From NCBI GenBank assembly GCA_037439425.1, contig JBBIWA010000039.1, forward strand, positions 1-47,166: a stretch of DNA of 47,166 nt. Reading direction: 5' to 3'. The stretch's first letter is position 1; every line of letters starts with the position of its first letter. Source of the DNA: JBBIWA01 sp037439425 (GTDB lineage: Bacteria > Acidobacteriota > Blastocatellia > RBC074). The position numbers and the translations under genes are program-made. A model generated the notes under the pieces. That model made no database searches. It was not told where the DNA came from and saw only the letters and a list, made by a program, of their open reading frames with translations. This document shows positions 42,631 through 47,166 of this stretch, piece after piece.

Positions 42631-42735
42631 ACCCTGGGAGCGCACGCAGCCTGCGTGCTGTGCTCCTATATAAGTCAGGCACGCTAGAAGAGTGCGCTCC
42701 TGAGGGCGAGTTGTTGCGGTCTCGCCCCACTTTTA
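42631..42735. repeat. Palindromic intergenic element related to 13169-13284
   Basis: CCTGGGAGCGCAC on the left is almost complementary to GTGCGCTCCTGAGG at about 42692-42705. CACGCAG/CTGCGTG forms a hairpin inside it. The right flank carries CACTTTTAA, as in the element at 13169-13284. It occupies the gap between the GT2 and ATPase genes. Confidence 0.5.
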
Positions 42736-42750
42736 AGAGCGCCCCTTTGC

Positions 42751-45700
42751 TTATGCCTGTTCCAGACCGAAGCGCAAGCCGTCCTGGTCAGGAAGAGATT
42801 CGAGCCACTCTCTGATGCGCTCACGCAGTTCTTCTTTGGTATAGTGGCCCTGACTGAGATTGGGAAATGAAGGGAAAATAGTGGCAATAGTTGGCTCAGG
42901 CAGCAGTTCATTGAGCAGAGTGGCAAGCTCTGGCCTCAGACCGTCGAGTCGTCCCTTGCTGCAAGCTGAGATGAAGTGATCAATCGCCAGCGCCGTGGCC
43001 GGCTCCCCGCGCGAGCGCAGCTTCTGGGAGAGCTCATCCCGCCGTTGAAGGAGGAGATTGCAATAGTAGTTGGTCGCTGCGCTGACCACTGCCTTGAGTG
43101 CATCGAGCAGACTGCCTAGGTGAAGTCGCCGGTTGAGCCGAAATGAGCAGCAGCAATGAGGCTGAGTTTGTAAGAGTTCAGCTACCGGCAATTGGCAGTG
43201 CGTCTCTCCGATCAACTTGACAAGTGCCTGAGCATCGCGCTCAAAAGCCTGCCCGCCCACTCTCAGCCGCACCAGCATTTTGAAGTTCGCCCATTCAGGA
43301 CGGCGATAGAAGCTCTCAACCAGCTCGCGGTAAGCCAACTGTCCGACGTTGGACTCATGGGCGGCGAGGTAGAAATCACTGTAGCATTTGCGGAAATGCT
43401 CGAAAGTGGCCACTAGGTCAGAGCGTGCTTCAGCCTGAAGCAACTGGCGCGTGTCGCAGAGCCGCCGCAGAAGCCCTTGTCGGACTTGATCAATCTCCTC
43501 CTCTCCTGTCGCTTCAGCCGCCAGCAGATAATCTCTGATCCGCTGAAGTTGCGGCACCCAATCGAGAAATTCGCCCAGCCGTTCGATCTGCGTACGCACA
43601 GATCGAAGCCTGCCTAGGTCAGCGCCGAAGATATCAATAATCCGTGAGAGGCCGGTCTCGAGCGTGATTGTTTCCTTAAGCACCGCCTCAATGACTGAGG
43701 CTGTTCGCTCATAGCGGCGAATGCTGGCTGCCATCGCCTGCCACGGGTTGAGTGTCAACAAGTCGATCGGCAACTGCTCAAAACGCGCTGTCAGGTCGGC
43801 AGCGCGCCAGGCGGCCAACCACTTCGCGAGCGCTTCACGCACACGGCGCTTGGCTTCGGTCGTGACCGGGGCCGGCAGGTTCTGCTGCTCAGTCAGTTGA
43901 TTGCACCACTCCGTCAGGACCTCGATCGTGTAGTCCATCGGGGGGACGCGCCTGAGCGCCGTATAGCGTGAAGGGTCATATCCCAAGTGGAGAGTCGCCC
44001 CGAGGAGTCGGTCACCGGTCGTCTCATTGACCAGCTCGATCAACCCTCCAGCAATCAGCGCGCCAAGGATCAGATGCTGGGCTGCCGGTTGTAGGCCCCA
44101 AGGCGGGGCGCTCAAGGCGAGCTCCACCTCGCGCAGTGGGACACTGACAGGCTCGTCGCCCTCGGCCTGTTTATCTAGCAGGGCGAAGACGCGCTGGATG
44201 AAGGGCTGGGCCAGCACCGCATCGCTGTAGATAGTCATCCGATAAACGCCACCCGACTCAGTAGCCAGTCCCATCGGGACTGCAAAATCGGCCGCCAGCT
44301 TGCGCGTCAAATCATCGTTGGAAGCTGTGGCAAACAACCCGAGTACCAGTGGTGCCACTTGCGCCTCGGTCAGCGTCGCTTTAAACCTCGGATGGTCCGG
44401 GAAGCAACTGCTCAAAGTGTCGTCGAGAAGGAGTTCTAGGAACTGAGCGAAAGTCTGAAGGCGCTGCCACTGGGGCCGAAGGGGAAGCGCGCCTCGATGA
44501 TCCAGCAGACTGCCCTGTTCCAGATAAAGCTCTCTGAAGAGCTTGCGCACCTCTCTCTTCAGCTCTGAAGTGACGTGCTCGATCTCAGCAGCGCTGCGCG
44601 TTCGACCGGCCAGACCAGAGCGCAGCGCCAGCAGCATCTTGAGCGGTCGCAGTGAAGCCTCGGCCGCCAAAAGTCCGGCGCGCCAGCGCAAGGCCACCGT
44701 GCTAACGCAAGGGGCTTCCAGATCTAGATCATAGTTGAACGGGACGATCACCAGTCGCCAGTCCTCACCCGCCTGCGAGCGCTGACTCTCAGGCGACTCT
44801 TCGCCGCTCAGCCCGAGCAGATCATCCTCGCTATCAGTCTGCAGCGGTACGCCGCCCACCAGCCCTACCTCCGCATCTTCAGCTGTGCCAAGGCGCACAT
44901 TGCCACGCCGGATCGTGCCGCGCCAGAGAATTTCATAAGCCAGCTGAAGCTCTTGCGCTCCGGGATCCAGATCGGGATCGAATCGCCAGTCTGAAAAGAC
45001 TCCCCCGCCTACGGTCACCATCAGCTCAGCTAGCCGAGGATCATTGGTGGCGATATTCTGGGCCGCCATTGCCAGTTCTTCTTCCAGCGAAAGCGCGCGC
45101 CGCGCGGCGGCTATCAGGTAGGCACGATCTAGCCCCTCGCCTTCCGCATAGATCGCTTCCGGGCAGACCTGCTCGCAGTGGGTCAGGATGCGAGCGACGC
45201 GCTCGTATTGGGGTTGTGCCTCATCTTCCTCGCAAAGCAGTTGCGCCTCAGTCAGCAAGCGCACGCTGACCGGATTGGTGGTCAGAGAGAAAAGGAAGAG
45301 CGCTTTGAGCAGCAACTTGGCCCATAACCGATCTGCCATCGCAAGGGGGGGGACTGCTCTGGCGACAAGCTGATCGTAGAGGGCAAAGCTCGCTTCCAGT
45401 GATCTGTTCTTGCGCAATTCATACTCATAGCGATCGAAGACCTCGTCCAGCATTACCAGCGAAAGAGCCGGACGGCCCGCCGCGCGCGCCACCGCGGCAG
45501 CAATGAAACCAGGCAGAGAGAAGCTCTGGCTATGAGCGCGGAGCACCGGTGTCAGACGGTAGATGGCTGGATGCACCGGATAATAGGCAATAAACTCATC
45601 TTCCAGCCAGGCGAAGTGCGGAAACTTCTCCTTCAGCTCCTGGTAGAGTGCGGCGAGTTCGCCTAGCTGCTTCGGAGTCTTGCGCAACAAATGCTGCGTG

Positions 45701-46452
45701 ACAACCTCGTGCAAGTTCTCCAGCGAGAGATAGTGAATACGCCCGGACCGAGCAATCAACTCGGCCAGCTCGCCTACTTGCTGATTATTCGATCCGCTCT
45801 CAGGAGTCAGACTCTCTTCATCCAGGGCCAGGATCGCCCTCAGAGGTAGCTTTTTAACCTGACGCGCGATGAGCGCAAGCCACTGCAAGTCATCGGCCAT
45901 CAGTGCAGGGGCGTGTCGCCACCGGCCTGACAGATTGTCAATCACCAGGACCAGTCGCGTCTCAAGCGGCAGCGCCCCCAGGATCTGCTCAAAGAGAGTC
46001 TCTTGAGCAACCGCTTTCTCCCACCGCTCGTCGTTAAAATCGTTGGCCTGACCCAATACCTCGCTGATAGCTGCGCGCAAAGCCAGCTCAAACGGCCGCT
46101 TCTCCTCGGTCATCAGATTAAGCTCGACGGCGACAATGGGCTGATCCGCAAGCTGGCGTAGCGCGCTTGTCAGCCGCGCATCCTTGACCGTTGCACGTAA
46201 TGCTTTGACGCCAATAATGGCACGCAGGAATGAAAGCAGGTGACTTTTGCCGACCCCCCGTTTACCAAAAATGACCTGAAGAGCACTCGCCGTGGCGCGC
46301 GGCGCTGCCAGGTTCTCGATGATCTGCGCTGCCAGTGCTCCACCCTCGCCGGTTACAACATAAGACCGCGCCACTCGCTCAGCCTCAACGCTGGCGAAGG
46401 TCGCAATCTCGTCGTAAGGTTGTAGATCAACGAAGGCCTTGATCTGAAGCAT
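42751..46452 (-). CDS. Large P-loop ATPase, PglY/BrxC/DUF6079-like
   Basis: The 1233-aa protein carries a Walker A IFGKRGVGKSHLLSFLRAII near residues 61-80 and a Walker B RLVLVIDNLSG near 166-176. A probable sensor region LRAILALDEES follows. The remainder is long, helical and unlike other AAA+ families. The start YDEIATFASVEAERVARSYV (after QIKAFVDLQP) resembles BREX-associated BrxC/PglY and the DUF6079 proteins, which often lie near phage-defence genes. No methylase, PglZ phosphatase or other BREX gene is visible in this window, so it is an orphan or its partners lie beyond the right edge. The start is ATG 46452. Family assignment is from memory of motifs. Confidence 0.7.
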   Translation of the reverse strand: MLQIKAFVDLQPYDEIATFASVEAERVARSYVVTGEGGALAAQIIENLAAPRATASALQVIFGKRGVGKSHLLSFLRAIIGVKALRATVKDARLTSALRQLADQPIVAVELNLMTEEKRPFELALRAAISEVLGQANDFNDERWEKAVAQETLFEQILGALPLETRLVLVIDNLSGRWRHAPALMADDLQWLALIARQVKKLPLRAILALDEESLTPESGSNNQQVGELAELIARSGRIHYLSLENLHEVVTQHLLRKTPKQLGELAALYQELKEKFPHFAWLEDEFIAYYPVHPAIYRLTPVLRAHSQSFSLPGFIAAAVARAAGRPALSLVMLDEVFDRYEYELRKNRSLEASFALYDQLVARAVPPLAMADRLWAKLLLKALFLFSLTTNPVSVRLLTEAQLLCEEDEAQPQYERVARILTHCEQVCPEAIYAEGEGLDRAYLIAAARRALSLEEELAMAAQNIATNDPRLAELMVTVGGGVFSDWRFDPDLDPGAQELQLAYEILWRGTIRRGNVRLGTAEDAEVGLVGGVPLQTDSEDDLLGLSGEESPESQRSQAGEDWRLVIVPFNYDLDLEAPCVSTVALRWRAGLLAAEASLRPLKMLLALRSGLAGRTRSAAEIEHVTSELKREVRKLFRELYLEQGSLLDHRGALPLRPQWQRLQTFAQFLELLLDDTLSSCFPDHPRFKATLTEAQVAPLVLGLFATASNDDLTRKLAADFAVPMGLATESGGVYRMTIYSDAVLAQPFIQRVFALLDKQAEGDEPVSVPLREVELALSAPPWGLQPAAQHLILGALIAGGLIELVNETTGDRLLGATLHLGYDPSRYTALRRVPPMDYTIEVLTEWCNQLTEQQNLPAPVTTEAKRRVREALAKWLAAWRAADLTARFEQLPIDLLTLNPWQAMAASIRRYERTASVIEAVLKETITLETGLSRIIDIFGADLGRLRSVRTQIERLGEFLDWVPQLQRIRDYLLAAEATGEEEIDQVRQGLLRRLCDTRQLLQAEARSDLVATFEHFRKCYSDFYLAAHESNVGQLAYRELVESFYRRPEWANFKMLVRLRVGGQAFERDAQALVKLIGETHCQLPVAELLQTQPHCCCSFRLNRRLHLGSLLDALKAVVSAATNYYCNLLLQRRDELSQKLRSRGEPATALAIDHFISACSKGRLDGLRPELATLLNELLPEPTIATIFPSFPNLSQGHYTKEELRERIREWLESLPDQDGLRFGLEQA

Positions 46453-46704
46453 GTCACTACTGGCGGGGCGCGCTGGTGGGTTGGGTGATTAGCCGAAGGG
46501 ATGAGCCCTCATCACTCCATTTCGGCCTCCGGAACTAGTCTCAATCTAGCACAGCCGTTCCAGGCAAGGCAATCATCTAATCGCCTTTCTTTGATCCGGC
46601 TTGGGTGCACGTCTTCATTGTAGGGTGAAAAAGCAGTAAGTATCGGTAGTGAGCCCCGGTGGAGGCCTCAGATGATAGCGAGTCTGAGCCAGGGCGGGTG
46701 GGCC
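46453..46704. other. Upstream region of the ATPase gene, no gene seen
   Basis: About 250 bp with no credible ORF or clear repeat. The minus-strand ATPase promoter should be here, but I cannot identify a convincing -35/-10 pair. Confidence 0.35.
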
Positions 46705-46749
46705 CAGCTCTGGAGAGCCTATTTATAGAACTCCAGCGCAGGAGTTTCT

Positions 46750-46979
46750 AGCTCCGTTAGGAGCGGCCTGTTTATAGCACGCAGCATTACACGTTTTTCA
46801 GCTCCGTTAGGAGCGGCCTGTTTATAGCAGGCGGCATTACACCTTTTTCAGCTCCGTTAGGAGCGGCCTATCTATAGCGATTCAGCTACGGATAGGAGCG
46901 AGCTATGAGCAGCAATTGATAGGTCGCTCCTGACCGCAGCTAGGCTTACTTTCCTTCACTGCTTGCTATAGACAGGCCG
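46750..46979. repeat. 50-bp tandem repeat array, three units with an inverted flanking copy
   Basis: GCTCCGTTAGGAGCGGCCT starts at 46751, 46801 and 46851, an exact 50-bp period. The first two units continue through TTTATAGCA and CATTACAC to TTTTTCA; the third diverges after TCTATAGC. A degenerate unit precedes at about 46705. GCTATAGACAGGCCG at 46965-46979 is an inverted copy of CGGCCTATCTATAGC. GCTCCGTTAGGAGC is itself near-palindromic (GCTCC/GGAGC). There are no spacers, so it is not CRISPR. Confidence 0.75.
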
Positions 46980-47040
46980 CCCCGGCCGGGGTTGGTGGGC
47001 GAGAGCTTCCTCTCCTCCAGTGCCCCTAGCGGGGCTAAGT

Positions 47041-47123
47041 ACTCCATTTCGCAAATACGGTGACGAATTTCTCTAGACAGAACTGAGGCTGGTTGAGATA
47101 CTCTGTGACTGGAGGAGTCAGCC
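47041..47123. mobile_element. Probable left end of an IS630-like insertion sequence
   Basis: The bases before the transposase start include TACTCCATTTCGCAAATACG, which I take as the left terminal repeat. The right end is beyond the window, so pairing cannot be checked. Confidence 0.35.
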
Positions 47124-47166
47124 ATGGCCCGAAAGAGTCCATATGAGATTGAGTTGAGTGCCGACG
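47124..47166 (+). CDS. IS630-family transposase, first 14 codons
   Basis: ATG 47124 follows GGAGGAG at 47111-47117 with 6 nt spacing. The visible product, MARKSPYEIELSAD, is the usual beginning of IS630-type transposases, which start with a short basic stretch and a helix-turn-helix. The rest lies right of the window. Full-length relatives are about 340-360 aa. Confidence 0.6.
   Translation, partial: MARKSPYEIELSAD

Noticed and set aside
46750..46979. CRISPR array
   Set aside because: The 50-bp period has no distinct spacers, the units diverge, and there are no cas genes nearby.

Overview
The window looks like a chromosomal segment of a GC-rich, probably Gram-negative bacterium. It encodes the MEP isoprenoid enzyme Dxr, UppS, CdsA, RseP, SurE/Pcm and ScpAB. 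An acidobacterial (Blastocatellia-like) origin is my impression from the mix of genes and protein style; it is not proven by any marker here.

Layout. (1) 1-5148: an accessory island ending at a tRNA-Asn gene. On the minus strand it carries a small ribbon-helix-helix (RHH) protein, two broken type III (Mod) DNA methyltransferase pieces (one fused to a type I HsdM scrap), a 796-aa membrane-anchored protein with an eight-residue repeat, and the start of a large YprA/DruE-type helicase. A serine-recombinase C-terminal relic runs into the 3' end of the tRNA. The TM-protein/helicase pair is organised like Druantia type III defence (inference). (2) 5237-9544: a glycosyltransferase, a BatD-like protein and an SbcD-type nuclease. 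(3) 9545-10585: about 1 kb without a credible ORF but rich in long stems, a candidate non-coding RNA locus. (4) 10586-19309: a ketoacyl synthase/methyltransferase pair, pyrE, truA, uppS, cdsA, dxr and rseP. The dxr-rseP gap holds a terminator, a hairpin cluster and a 101-bp MITE-like insertion with a 7-bp target duplication. (5) 19619-22779: two APC permeases. (6) 22858-27131: a decayed DUF4258/YgiT toxin-antitoxin relic, scpB, scpA, trpS, a site-2 protease and a frameshifted release-factor-like pseudogene. (7) 27271-30959: surE, pcm, a PLP decarboxylase and a DedA protein. (8) 31189-42458: a minus-strand envelope glycan/glycosylation cluster with a lipoprotein, two closely similar YfhO-type proteins (one fused to a GT-C module), a UDP-galactopyranose-mutase-like flavoprotein, a small membrane protein and a DPM1-like GT2. 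(9) 42751-47166: a 1233-aa P-loop ATPase resembling the BREX-associated PglY/BrxC/DUF6079 group, 50-bp tandem repeats, and the first codons of an IS630-like transposase.

How the genes work together. UppS, CdsA, Dxr and RseP serve lipid-carrier, phospholipid and envelope-stress functions. ScpA and ScpB form the condensin accessory complex. SurE and Pcm are coupled stationary-phase/repair enzymes. The YfhO/GT2/flavoprotein block probably builds or transfers lipid-linked sugars. The two window edges are accessory: a tRNA-anchored defence island on the left, and an orphan defence-type ATPase, repeats and an IS on the right.
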